From contig OX463832.1 of the NCBI GenBank assembly GCA_949825045.1, forward strand, positions 24,794,552 to 24,858,551: a stretch of 64,000 bases of DNA, read 5' to 3'. Source of the stretch: Argyresthia goedartella. Its lineage: Eukaryota > Arthropoda > Insecta > Lepidoptera > Argyresthiidae. The notes under the pieces were generated by a model. The model did not search any database, had not been told where the DNA came from, and saw only the letters and a program-made list of their open reading frames with translations. Below are positions 1 through 9,336 of the stretch, piece after piece. Every line of letters begins with the position of its first letter. The stretch's first letter is position 1. The position numbers and the translations under genes were made by a program.

Positions 1-36
1 CCCTGCATGTTTTGATGGGTAATATTTAAGTGGGGC

Positions 37-207
37 TTACCCTTTGTCTGACAAAATCTCCTCCGCCGAGAACGATGTAGTGCAGATCTGAATGAGGCTG
101 GCCTCATCCATGACGTCCAGCTTGTTCTGTATGAACGCTAGCATTTCGTCGACCACGATATTACAACTCGCGCATTTCACTTTATTGGACGGCGATGTGC
201 TGCGCAA
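37..207 (-). pseudogene. fragment of a lepidopteran cysteine-containing domain
   Basis: On the minus strand this stretch is open from a stop at 210-208 to a stop at 39-37. It reads through KCASCNIVVDEMLAFIQNK followed by an acidic, hydrophobic helix-like segment. The C-x2-C start followed by amphipathic helices is of a type I associate with repetitive, retroelement-linked lepidopteran proteins, but I cannot name the family with confidence. A splice-donor-like GTAAG lies at its end (40-36), and an acceptor-like TGCGCAG lies just upstream, so it could be an exon of a minus-strand gene leaving the window. There is no start codon. It may equally be a dead repeat copy. Confidence 0.35.
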
Positions 208-301
208 TCAATCACACAACGCGATGATGCCCGCACACGTTGAAGCGCGCGCACAGAGTGATGACAGATTTTGTTAACACATGTAGTGTTATGCTACTTA
301 C

Positions 302-540
302 ATGCCATTTTCCAGTCTGTTCAGGTGGATACTTGCTGAGCTGTACAGCTTGATATTTTGTATCACCTTTATTTTCATAGGACCCTGTAACGTTTTAAAC
401 CATAAGAACACAATAACAAATCATTTTCACTTCGTATTTTCACACTATCAGCACTTCTAAATCGATAGCGAAGGGGTTTACCTTTGGTGACCTTGTATTT
501 GGCTTTCTCCGAAACTCTGCAATCTCGGGCTTCGTGCGCG
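302..540 (-). CDS. possible host-gene exons, minus strand
   Basis: Two segments have splice-like borders. The first, 302-384, is preceded by an acceptor-like GTTACAG and followed by a strong donor (GTAAGTAG) at 301. The second ends at about 490 with a donor-like GTAAAC. Their frames join in phase (lysine, then a glycine codon split across the junction) and give a hydrophilic peptide containing KYKVTKGSYENKGDTKYQAV and ending near GKWH. I do not recognise the protein. The acceptor of the upstream exon is not clear (about 520-540). The downstream domain at 37-207 does not match this phase, so the next exon would lie outside the window. Support is only splice-site grammar and frame continuity. 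Confidence 0.28.
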
Positions 541-839
541 CTGGTGCGCTACCTTTTTATCTATCGCTGTTATGTAATTTTGGCTATGTGAACTGGTTGA
601 TTTCTCTATTACGAGCCTGAAACCAAAATCTGACATATTACTATGTTGTTGTTTATCTGATTGTCATGGCAATGTCCATTCAAACTCGTTAGCGGTCTGA
701 TATGTTTACTTCAATACTTTTACGAAAATACTTTTTCCCTCTTGGCCATTCACAAAAATTGCTTTTAATTTAAATAATTTTTAGAACTCTCCAAATAGGG
801 TATAAGAGCGGAACATTTCTGAAATTCTGGAGTCTCACT
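541..839. other. no recognisable feature
   Basis: AT-rich non-coding sequence. I see no ORF of substance, no repeat ends and no splice pattern that could be defended. Confidence 0.5.
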
Positions 840-1335
840 TCAGCTTTTGAGCAAGAAGCATCACCTAAAGGCCTTATCCCGGGGCCGCACTGCCCCGGGA
901 TCCTGCGAGCCTCTGCTGCTACGCCTCCTGTCTTGGCGGGCCTCTACCCTGGCCGGCGCTTCGTGGGTCTCCACTTCACCTGCCCGTTCTCTACTTCACC
1001 TGCCCGTCGGTGACTTCAGGCCGACACGTTGCGGGCCTCTACCCTGGCCGGCGCATCGCTACCAGGGCCACTACTTCTGCTGCCCGTCGGTGTCTCCAGG
1101 ACACTGATGACCGATTGGCCACCGGCCACGCTCTCCAACTGCAACGGCTACATCGCCCACCAGTGCCTCCACTGACCGGTTCGCAGGACGTCTGCTGCTC
1201 CATCTGCTCCTACACTCCGTGTCCTCCGCTTCCTTTTTTTTATCTGATACCTGTATTTTTATAAAACCTGTCTCATTTCATCCACCCTCATCTTCCTATC
1301 ATTTTTCTAAATAGTCACTGTATAAACACCTAATA
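840..1335 (+). repeat. GC-rich segment with internal imperfect duplication
   Basis: A sharply GC-rich island in AT-rich surroundings. The phrase CGGGCCTCTACCCTGGCCGG occurs at about 937 and again at about 1031, and a CTTCACCTGCCCGT phrase is repeated between them, so the island contains an imperfect duplication of roughly 95 bp. The short ORFs across it have no recognisable protein character. The island is followed by an AT-rich tail with AATAAA at 1333. It could be part of an LTR or a SINE-like retroposon, but I could not find a paired copy in the window. Confidence 0.35.
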
Positions 1336-1420
1336 AACTGTCATTTCTAAATTTTATCCTGTTTGTTGTTTCTTGTTAGGTTCTGGTTAGGTTCATATCG
1401 TAACACGACACACATTGGGG

Positions 1421-1797
1421 TCAAAGATCGCAAGTCGTTGTTTTTTTTATGAGTAGACTTTTAACATAGAGTTTGCGTTGAGACAGCAGCCCTATCTCCC
1501 TGAATACTATTGTTGTGGGGTTTCGTTTTGCCTTAAGTAGGATCATTATGAATAAGGCACGCTTGGCCCTTTCTAAGCTGATTAAGTTAGTTTTGCATGC
1601 GGATCCCCAGACCGAGATACAGTAGTATAGCACTGAATGACCAATCGCACAATATACCATCTTAGCCAGTTCAACATCTACAACACGTCTTAGGTTTTTA
1701 ATATGTACATTAATTTTCGGGTATATCCTGTAGGCATTAAAATGTTTGAACGCCAAGAAAGCCTCTCATCGACCAGTAGGTACTCCAAGATATTTTA
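1421..1797 (-). pseudogene. LINE reverse transcriptase C-terminal fragment (LINE C)
   Basis: The minus strand encodes the thumb and downstream part of a non-LTR reverse transcriptase: a KYLG-type start near 1790, then YYCISVWGSACKTNLISLER, the usual SxWG..KT..I..L/ER block, and a QRKL(Y/F) element before the end. It is 5'-truncated at about 1797, where the 3' tail of the neighbouring LINE B begins, and it carries a frameshift near 1756. The endonuclease and palm domains are missing. It resembles LINE G at 36.8-37.4 kb more than LINE A. Family membership is certain; the clade is not. Confidence 0.7.
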
Positions 1798-2834
1798 TTG
1801 TTAAGGTTTAAGGTTTAAGATATTTATTTCACAAAAAGAATACAATATTCACTTACTTTAGAAACAACACAAATAAATAATTACACAAGCTTTCTTACAT
1901 CGAGCGAGACATTAAAGTGGGGTAGTCCTTGAAAAATGTAAATATTTATATTATGTATGTTTTTAAAAGTTTTTTATAAATTGGTAGTGATCTCGCCTCT
2001 TTTATAGCTTTCGGGAGTTTGTTGTACAGTCGCGCCCCTCTGCTACTATTACTATGCTGTTTTTACCGTAGTTTGTCCTGTGGTGTAGTATAACAATGTT
2101 ATTTGCTTATCTAGTCAAGCGACTTCGAAGATCTATATTTTTTTTTTAATTATTTGGGTACGAATGTCTTTTGTAAGGATTTTTCGTATAATTATGCATG
2201 TGTTATATGTGTATGTTTATGATATGTTTAATAATTTTGTTTCTGCATAGATTTTAGACGTACTTGTTAAGAAATCGTAGCCAAAGAGTGTTTTAATGAC
2301 TTTATTTTGTGCAGTCAGCAGTGGAGCTAGGTTTGTTTTCGCCGCTGCACCCCATATCTCTATTAGGTATTCTATGTGGGGTCTTACGAGTGAATTATAA
2401 ATGGTATAGCGGACACGTTTTATTTTATTTATTTTATTGTTTCTGTTCGTTCGAGTTCGGGACAGTAGGTGAAACGGTCTAACCCATTGTCTCTGGTACA
2501 ATTGTGTATTTTTACCAGACATTGAGAGTAGCATTTACTTATTAGTTGAGACCTTGAGAGTAAACAAATTGGACTGCAGCAGCATTAGTCTGATATTTAG
2601 TCAAGTCAATTTATTAGTCAAGATGCTACCCAGCAGATTCCTGGATAGAGTCCCAAGTTTTTCCAGTGAAAGCAATGGCAGTGTCAGCAGCGAATGAAAT
2701 AATTTGTCCATCGTTTAGCGAGAATTTGCAGAGGTCATTTATGTAGACAAGCAAGAGCAGGGGGCCAAGGACACTACCTTTTGGAATGACGTACGTCATT
2801 TCAACCTCTTTACTCTTAAAACTATCTACCTTAA
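1798..2834 (-). pseudogene. LINE B, 3' part: RT palm/thumb and 3' UTR
   Basis: This is the 3' end of an old minus-strand LINE. From 2834 downward it encodes the RT block PKGSVLGPLLLLVYINDL (normally G-V-P-Q-G-S-V-L-G-P) and a catalytic box reading FAAD instead of (F/Y)ADD. After frameshifts comes the C-terminal segment 2217-2534 with PHIEYLIEIWGAAAKTNLAP. The catalytic aspartate change, the P-K-G-S variant and the frameshifts show that the copy is dead. About 400 bp of 3' UTR follows, ending in a short TTAAACC-type tail near 1800. It is separated from the rest of its own ORF by the TTAA-bounded insert at 2835-3538. Confidence 0.75.
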
Positions 2835-3538
2835 CCCGTCAATTGCCCCTGGTAACTTTAGTTACCAGATTTTTTCTTCCGTAGATTGCCCCTGGTAACT
2901 CTAGTTACCAAAAGTTTTGAGTGACGTCTAAGTGACAAGATCGTCTTGTTTCTTTTACACTAATCACTTTATCTGTATGAACCGTTTTCTATTTCGTTCT
3001 ACTTGAACTAATCTTTAGTTTTTTCATATGACATCACTATATTGAACGAATGGAATCACTGAAAAAAAAAACAAATCGCAGTCGTGTGAATTCGTTCTAC
3101 GGGCGGTTTCGCGGAGAAATTAAATTGTGTTTTGTGGTAAGTATTGTGTGTTTTTAGCTGATAATTGTTATTATTCTTGTTTATTCACCCCTTCTTCTTC
3201 TTTTATCTTTTAAATATAGAAAAAAAGTAGGTTGTCGCTTTACTTTTTTAATTAAAAAACAATATATGGACCCATATCCACTTAAAGCTCAAAGTCTGTG
3301 TTTACTTCTACGTATGACTGCACAAAGAGTCGTAACAAAAATCAACGCCTGTCCAATAACATTGTTAGTTTACGATCTCTTAAAAAAAAAAAACTTGAAG
3401 CCGAAGTCTCGAGAAACCAAGTCATAAAAAATGTTTATGTAAGACGATCCGACGCCCACTTATCGACCGAGTAGGTAGGTGTCAAGTGACGGGCAGATGA
3501 CAGATGTTTACGCGGCAAGCGGTAGGTCACTTGAGCAG
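2835..3538 (+). mobile_element. non-autonomous piggyBac-like element (704 bp)
   Basis: It is flanked by TTAA on both sides (2831-2834 and 3539-3542), the invariant piggyBac target. The left end begins CCCGTCAATTGCCC; the right end, read inward, begins CTGCTCAAGTGACC, matching at 9 of 14 positions, so the terminal inverted repeats are imperfect. Removing the element and one TTAA rejoins the RT reading frame of LINE B without a gap (...RVQSV on one side, KVDSF... on the other), which fixes both boundaries. The left end has two copies, 43 bp apart, of a motif with a palindrome (2850-2867, 2893-2910). There is no transposase ORF. A donor-like GTGGTAAGT at about 3135 may be left from a transposase leader. 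Confidence 0.72.
2842..2910. repeat. duplicated palindromic motif
   Basis: ATTGCCCCTGGTAACT followed by TT (or CT) and AGTTACCA occurs at 2842-2867 and at 2885-2910. Each copy carries a perfect 8 bp inverted repeat with a 2 bp spacer. Subterminal repeats of this kind are typical binding sites for the transposase of the element they lie in. Confidence 0.7.
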
Positions 3539-4526
3539 TTAACACTCTGTACTCTATTTGTAAAATAATCTTTGAACCAATCATGTGCAATACCCCTCAC
3601 GCCGACAAGTTCCAGTTTTTTGAGTAGGAACGGGACCGAGACAGTGTCAAAAGCTTTTGGCAAGTCTAAAAATACTGCAAGGCACTTTTGTTTTCTATCC
3701 AACTTCTCTATGTAATTATTAGTAAGGTAATTCTTCTCTCCTCTGAATCCAAATTAGAAGTCAGAGGGGAAGTAATTTTTTTTTAACTGAGGCATTATCT
3801 CATTGCCTTTTCTAATAATTTTGATAAGGTACGTAAGAATGAAATTGCTCGGTAGTTATTGATACTGTCTCTGTCCCCCCCTTTGTGTATTGGGCATACT
3901 AGTGATATTTTTAGGGAATTTGGTACCAAACCTGCCGTCAAGCTAATGTTACAAATATGAGTTATTCGTTTCGTTTAAGTATTCATACATTGTTTTTATA
4001 ATTTTATCATTTATTCCATCCCAGCCCGAGGCTGAGTCTGTTTTGAGGCCATATATGAGTTTTACGATTTCAAGCTCTTCAACTGGTAGGATAGCCATAG
4101 AATGGCCGCTTGAAGGATTAGGGGGTAGCTTCATTGATTGCACTAGATTTTTCTCTGTTTTATTTATACGATCCAATATTTTATGAGCCAGATTGCTCCT
4201 TATTTCAGGGAATGTATTTATGTTAAACTTGTTTTATTCTAATAGTTTCATTTCGTAATCACATTAGAGTTTTTTTAGTAGGTTACAGCAGAAGTTTCGG
4301 TATCGGATGTATGTGAGCCTCATAGTCAAGTCTTGTGGTGATTCAGACGATTTCAGTTGAAGTTTATTTCTGTGTCTAACACACCTTACCAGTCCTGGAG
4401 TCATCCATTCCTTAATGGGTGTCTTATTTCTGCTCAACGCGTATGTATAAGTGTGCTTAAGGATAGCTTCCATAAGAATTTTTAGAAATATGTCTGTTGT
4501 TTCATTTGGGGCCGTGTTATCTAATA
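3539..4526 (-). pseudogene. LINE B, middle part: EN-RT linker and RT fingers/palm
   Basis: Reading down from 4526, the minus strand encodes the linker between endonuclease and RT (4264-4473, basic, with IKEWMTPGLVRCVRHRNKLQ), then the RT fingers (3949-4176, DSASGWDGINDKIIK). A degraded stretch follows, then the palm A motif (3508-3702, FLDLPKAFDTVSVPFLLKKL). Stops and frameshifts separate the pieces. The 3' side resumes beyond the piggyBac-like insert at 2834, and the 5' side resumes beyond LINE A at 9337, where TDCC at 9337 joins ILDNT at about 4525 in frame. Confidence 0.78.
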
Positions 4527-4861
4527 TACATCACTGACGTTCCGTCTGGCGCGAGTAATAGACACGCTTACGCATAGCTAGTCAAAATTTTAATCAAAAC
4601 AATGTAAAAATCGTGCTTTTTTACAAACAAAGTTGATAATCTAAAACTTAAACTGAAGTGAATTAAAATTAGTCATTAATCATACAAATGTGAAGTGAAA
4701 AAGTGGTGGTTTATCCAAATTATGGTCTTGAAGTGACGGTTAAACTGCTGTTTGTTGTGACTGCAATACGAGTTCGATGACACATCATAAGTGATCGACC
4801 TTGAAAAGCTGTCTGTTCTCAGGCAACACTAGATGCTCAAATTGGCGACACCCAATAACAT

Positions 4862-4941
4862 CCGCAGTGGCTCGATCGGCTAGCGGGCTGACTCAATACG
4901 TCGTCGCTAGGCGAAGTACCCCGGGTTCAAGACCTAGTTAA
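4862..4941 (+). promoter_or_regulatory. tRNA-like sequence with A and B boxes in the LINE A leader
   Basis: TGGCTCGATCGG matches the pol III A-box pattern and GGGTTCAAGACC matches the B box, about 55 bp apart as in a tRNA gene. A SINE-like head of this sort sits some 65 bp upstream of the ORF1 start. It may be a chance capture of a tRNA-derived SINE or an internal promoter of the element. I did not find a convincing full cloverleaf, so I do not call a tRNA gene. Confidence 0.4.
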
Positions 4942-5006
4942 ATAAATAATTTTTGTTTCTTGATATTCAAATAATAAACTCCTCCAAGCCACAGGCGCAA
5001 GAAAAA

Positions 5007-6080
5007 ATGCAGAACTTTCTCGAAAACATCACATTTCGACGCCCACGTAACAATTCAGAGTCTGACGTTAACAACAGTCACATCAGGGAACGGACGTTGG
5101 ACGACACAACAAATAGCTTGCCAAACATATCGGACGACGACGATGCCAGCGAACAGTTGAAGCAAATGAGAGAGAAGATTGAAAACTTAACTCTTGAGTT
5201 GCAAAGTGCACACGAGGAAATAGCTGCCTTAAACATAGAAAATACTAAGTTGCAAACAAAAAATGATGATTTAATTAGACAAAATCAACTACTAAAAACG
5301 GTTACATCATCACCAAAATCGCAAAAGACCCCTTTAAGAACTAAGAGCCATTCAAATGCTCAATTATGTTCACATAAAAAGCTCCATCCAGAAATAGATG
5401 AAACTAAATTAACAGCAACAAATAGCGAAGTATCGGGGAAAAAACAACTACATAAAAAAAATACAGCATCCAAAGCTCGGATAACTAGGAAAATATCTAA
5501 TACTAACTTAAATTCTCTAATGCATACTCAGAAAACGCAGCATATGGAAAAACAACCAAAAACAGACCAACAAAGAAAACCCCATCTATGTGTAATTAGC
5601 GGCAGAAATAACAATGTACTACAAAATCTTGAAGACACATTTGCGAAAAAGTTTACTTTCTGTCATTTTTCGAAACCTGCAGCACAAATTAATGAACTTC
5701 TGATGGGAATAGAGACAAAAGTATGTAAACTCACGAAAGAAGACTTCTGTATAATTTTGCTGGGAGAATCGGACATCAAAATGATCCAAAACTACATCAG
5801 TGTGATACAATTACTGAGAAATACCTTAAAAAAAATCACACACACAAATGTAATCATTTGCCCGCTGACCTATATCTGTGGAGCTTTAATGTTCAACTAC
5901 AGAGCTGAGCAATTTATAAATCTATTATATCTTGATGTTGAAACACACAAACACTGCTGGCTCTTAGACACAAACAAGAATTTATCATTGGACATGTTCT
6001 CTAGCTTCACGGGCAAGCTAAATAAATACGGTATGCGACAAATCAGCAACGACATAAAAAAGTTTATTGAAATGGGATAA
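5007..6080 (+). CDS. LINE A ORF1: coiled coil plus esterase-like domain
   Basis: Predicted protein of 357 aa from the first ATG (5007); the open frame extends upstream to 4953 but only with a TTG. Residues of about 45-105 form a heptad-like, charged coiled coil (EQLKQMREKIENLTLELQ). A basic, Ser/Thr-rich linker follows. The last 150 residues look like the SGNH/esterase-like fold described for CR1-group ORF1 proteins (a V-I-S-G-R start, then FCIILLGESDI, then VIICPLTYI). The protein would bind the element RNA in a ribonucleoprotein; a hydrolase activity is not shown. ORF2 starts 23 bp after the stop, so reinitiation or an internal start is needed. There is no zinc knuckle. Confidence 0.75.
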   Translation: MQNFLENITFRRPRNNSESDVNNSHIRERTLDDTTNSLPNISDDDDASEQLKQMREKIENLTLELQSAHEEIAALNIENTKLQTKNDDLIRQNQLLKTVTSSPKSQKTPLRTKSHSNAQLCSHKKLHPEIDETKLTATNSEVSGKKQLHKKNTASKARITRKISNTNLNSLMHTQKTQHMEKQPKTDQQRKPHLCVISGRNNNVLQNLEDTFAKKFTFCHFSKPAAQINELLMGIETKVCKLTKEDFCIILLGESDIKMIQNYISVIQLLRNTLKKITHTNVIICPLTYICGALMFNYRAEQFINLLYLDVETHKHCWLLDTNKNLSLDMFSSFTGKLNKYGMRQISNDIKKFIEMG

Positions 6081-6103
6081 TATATAATGACACCCAATAG
6101 ATA

Positions 6104-8914
6104 ATGACACAATTTTTTTTCGAGACTAGGTATCTTAATATTCTACATCAGAATATAGCCGGACTATTAAATAAAGCAGATTTACTCGTGATCAATTTAG
6201 ATGAACTAGCAGACAAAAATATAAACACAGAAGTGATATGTATAACGGAGCATTTTATGATGGCAGGACAGGAGTCATTCCTAAATCTTCCAAACTACAC
6301 TCTGGCAGCATGCTTTAGCAGAAATGACAATAAACGAGGCGGATCATGTATTCTGGTGAACAATCAGTACAAATGCAAAGACCTACCAGATATTAAAAAA
6401 ATGTCTTTAATTAACATATTCGAGTGTTGTGCAGTGGAACTAATTGACTTTAAAATTGTTATTATTTGTGTGTATAGAATTCCGAAACAAAATAATTTGA
6501 ACACATTTTTTGAAAGACTTGACAAAGTGCTCCACTACATTTCTAAGCTGAAGTCCTACAATATAATATTAGCCGGAGACTTTAATATCGACATACTTAA
6601 GGATAATAACACTACTCTGGATCTAGAGTGTTTACTTTTGAATTATAATATGAAATTGGCGCTTAGACAGCCCACTCGCCCAGCTAGTAAAACCTGCATA
6701 GATAACTTTGCACATAATTATAATAAAACATGTAAAACTGAAGTGTTGGAATGCGGTTTATCGGATCACACTGCCCAAATAATAAAATTTCCAGTCAAAA
6801 AAACTTTAAAATTAAAATTCTGGCGCCAAATGAGACGAGACTTCAGAAATGAAAATATAAAAAAATTTGTAGGGTTCGTAAAAAACTTATCGTTTTCTGA
6901 CGTTTACGACGCTGCTGATCCAACATCGGCCTACAGAAACTTTATAGAGAATTTCAATTTCTTTTATAATTTGTGCTTTCCACGAAAACAGACCATAATA
7001 AAAGTATGTACTAAGCCAAAATGGATCTCACGAGGTATCAAAATATGCAGCAAAAAGAAAAAAGATTTACTTTGGAAATTTCGCTTACAACCAAATACAA
7101 TGAATAAATTAAATCTTGTCAACTACACGAAATTATTAAAAAAGATTATAAACCTTAAAAAACGTGCTCAAAACAATCATAAAATAAAATCGTCTGTGAA
7201 CAAGACGAAAACAATGTGGCAAATAATCAGTCAATCAAGACCTAAAATACCCAAAGAAACCATTGCAAAAATAAAAGTTAATGACACTTATATAACAAAT
7301 CCTGCAGCCATAGCCACAGCATTTAATAACTTTTTTATTGATAAAATTAAACCAGTGTTAGGCGCTGGAAATAAAGTGACATGTAATATTAATCACCAAA
7401 TGAACTCGATGTTTATGGCTCCAAGTACACCCTTCGATATTTATAAAATCATAAATAACCTTAGAAACACAAATAGTGTGGGTGTGGATGACATTTCAAC
7501 AAGAATAATTAAGGCTGCAAATAAATATATATGCCACCCACTAAGCCATATAGTTAATCAAAGTATATTAATGGGCATTTTCCCAAAGGATTTGAAACTA
7601 ACGCTTGTTAAACCCCTATTCAAGAAAGAAAACAAAGAACTAATGGAGTTTTACAGGCCAATTGCCTTAATCTCAATAATTTCTAAAATATTTGAAAAAT
7701 ATTACTACAAGGAAATAAACAACTATCTAGAAAAGAATAATATTTTATGCCACGAACAAAAAGGCTTCCGTCGAAATAAAACAATCAATATGGCAGTGTA
7801 CGACTTCCTAAAAAATGTTATGTGTCAAATGGACAAGATATCTCCAGTCAGTGCGATTTATTGTGATATGACACAAGCATTTGACTATGTGGACCACAAT
7901 ATCCTAACGAAAAAACTTGAAGCGTACGGAATTAGAGGTAATGTTTTAGATTTAATACAATCATATTTGACAGATAGACACCAAATAACGGAGATATCAA
8001 GGCTGAACTGCAAAACAAAGAATGAAGTGTCATACAGGTCCAATTCGCGTAAAATTACTCACGGTGTGCCACAGGGAAGTGTACTGGGCCCCCTTTTATT
8101 TATTATATATATAAATGACATACCAAAATCGACTAATAATCCAATATCCCTATTCGCCGATGACAGCACAGTGACTATTAAATATAAAGACGATAATTAT
8201 GAATTAGATATAAACAATTCCTTGACTTCGATAATAAATTGGCTCGACAACAATAATTTAAAAATAAATCTAAAGAAAACGAATATTATGCACTTCAGCC
8301 AAAGAATTAAAAACAATGACATTAAATTAATTTTTAAAAATAATACGATAAATCAGGTTGAAACTGCAAAATTTTTGGGTTTGACAATTGACAATAAATT
8401 AAACTGGAAAGAACACATAAATCAATTAACTAAAAAAATTAGTACTTCAGCATATGTTTTACATAAATTATCGCCAGTAGTCAGTACAGATGTGTTACTC
8501 ACGGCGTATTACGGGCTTGTAGAATCTGCTCTTAGATTCGGAATCATATTTTGGGGTAATTCGACTAATAAAGAAGTAGCATTTAAAATGCAGAAACGGT
8601 GTATACGTGCTATGTTTCATATTAGGACAACCGAGACATGTAAGCCTTTATTTACTAAGCACCGAATTCTGACACTTCCGTCATTATACATAATAGAAGT
8701 AGCTACTTTTGTGAAGACCAACCCTCATTTATTCCCACGTTTATCTGAAACAGTGACTCGTGATAGACGCGACACAGAAAGACTGCGCCTTTTTTCCTGT
8801 AAAACGGCGCTATTGAGCAAAAGCATCCTATGTATGGCGCCTATCATATTCAATAAAATACCAAAATGCTATAAACAATTAAATACATCCCTATTTAAAA
8901 ATAAGCTCAAATAA
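6104..8914 (+). CDS. LINE A ORF2: endonuclease-reverse transcriptase
   Basis: A 936-residue protein, uninterrupted. The N-terminal apurinic-type endonuclease has ILHQNIAG (about residues 11-18), CITEHF, GDFNID and the catalytic LSDHTAQ. The RT follows a basic linker: DISTRIIKAANKYI in the fingers, YRPIALISIISKIFEKYY, CDMTQAFDYVDHNI (palm A), GVPQGSVLGPLLFIIYINDI, and the catalytic LFADDST. The thumb has KFLGLTIDNKLNWKEHI, and the C-terminal part has SALRFGIIFWGNST. Length and order are typical of a two-domain LINE protein that nicks the target and primes reverse transcription on it. All catalytic residues I could check are present, so this copy may be young or still competent. Confidence 0.9.
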   Translation: MTQFFFETRYLNILHQNIAGLLNKADLLVINLDELADKNINTEVICITEHFMMAGQESFLNLPNYTLAACFSRNDNKRGGSCILVNNQYKCKDLPDIKKMSLINIFECCAVELIDFKIVIICVYRIPKQNNLNTFFERLDKVLHYISKLKSYNIILAGDFNIDILKDNNTTLDLECLLLNYNMKLALRQPTRPASKTCIDNFAHNYNKTCKTEVLECGLSDHTAQIIKFPVKKTLKLKFWRQMRRDFRNENIKKFVGFVKNLSFSDVYDAADPTSAYRNFIENFNFFYNLCFPRKQTIIKVCTKPKWISRGIKICSKKKKDLLWKFRLQPNTMNKLNLVNYTKLLKKIINLKKRAQNNHKIKSSVNKTKTMWQIISQSRPKIPKETIAKIKVNDTYITNPAAIATAFNNFFIDKIKPVLGAGNKVTCNINHQMNSMFMAPSTPFDIYKIINNLRNTNSVGVDDISTRIIKAANKYICHPLSHIVNQSILMGIFPKDLKLTLVKPLFKKENKELMEFYRPIALISIISKIFEKYYYKEINNYLEKNNILCHEQKGFRRNKTINMAVYDFLKNVMCQMDKISPVSAIYCDMTQAFDYVDHNILTKKLEAYGIRGNVLDLIQSYLTDRHQITEISRLNCKTKNEVSYRSNSRKITHGVPQGSVLGPLLFIIYINDIPKSTNNPISLFADDSTVTIKYKDDNYELDINNSLTSIINWLDNNNLKINLKKTNIMHFSQRIKNNDIKLIFKNNTINQVETAKFLGLTIDNKLNWKEHINQLTKKISTSAYVLHKLSPVVSTDVLLTAYYGLVESALRFGIIFWGNSTNKEVAFKMQKRCIRAMFHIRTTETCKPLFTKHRILTLPSLYIIEVATFVKTNPHLFPRLSETVTRDRRDTERLRLFSCKTALLSKSILCMAPIIFNKIPKCYKQLNTSLFKNKLK

Positions 8915-9293
8915 TTATTAGTTGATAAATGTTATTATAGTGTAAATGACTTCCTCAATGATAAATTCCAGTTAAAGTAGTGACCGCTGTTATTATTAAA
9001 ATATTATTGATGAAATTTATAAATGACATTCTCAATGACAAATTCTAATTATATTGACCGCTGTAATTATTTAAATATTCTTGATGTAATTGAAATGTTA
9101 ATAATTGAATTTTTATAATGCAAGTTAAATTAATGTTAGTTATTTTTTTTTTAACATCAGAATGGTTGAAACCGTGTCCTGACTTACCGCCACTCAAATT
9201 TGTACGCTGATAACAGTAGAACATGTTGATCCGAATTTTTCTTATTTATTATCCAAAATGCATGCTTATGTATCTTGACTGACACATGTTTTA

Positions 9294-9336
9294 GCAAATA
9301 AATAAATCTTTATCTCTTTATCTTTATCTTTATCAC
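9294..9336 (+). repeat. LINE A 3' tail
   Basis: GCAAATAAATAAA is followed by several TCTTTA/CTTTAT units. The same GCAAATAAA 3' signature, followed by a TTTCTTA-type tail, ends LINE H near 39.7 kb. Short tandem tails of this sort are usual for CR1-like LINEs instead of poly(A). Confidence 0.75.

Larger units (their letters stand above)
4527..9336 (+). mobile_element. near-complete non-LTR retrotransposon (LINE A)
   Basis: A 4.8 kb plus-strand element with a leader of about 480 bp, ORF1 (5007-6080), a 23 bp gap, ORF2 (6104-8914) and a 3' UTR of about 420 bp. It ends GCAAATAAATAAA plus three or four TCTTTA units. Both ORFs are open. It lies inside the endonuclease-RT linker of LINE B, whose frame is restored by its removal; the junctions share only about 3 bp (ACA), so any target duplication is very short. 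LINE H and LINE I in this window are relatives: H has the same GCAAATAAA 3' end, and I has a matching ORF1 and ORF2 start. The clade (CR1/Daphne-like) is tentative. Confidence 0.8.

Noticed and set aside
847..1264. Overlapping ORFs of 84-86 codons in the GC-rich island
   Set aside because: They are open only because GC-rich DNA has few stops; the peptides have no domain character and the underlying DNA is an imperfect repeat.
1797..1825. TTAAGG/TTTAAGG units as insect telomere repeat
   Set aside because: The insect telomere unit is TTAGG; here only two or three TTTAAGG units occur, at the position of a LINE 3' tail.
4862..4941. Functional tRNA gene
   Set aside because: A and B boxes are present but I could not form a convincing cloverleaf with an anticodon stem, so I list it only as a tRNA-like region.
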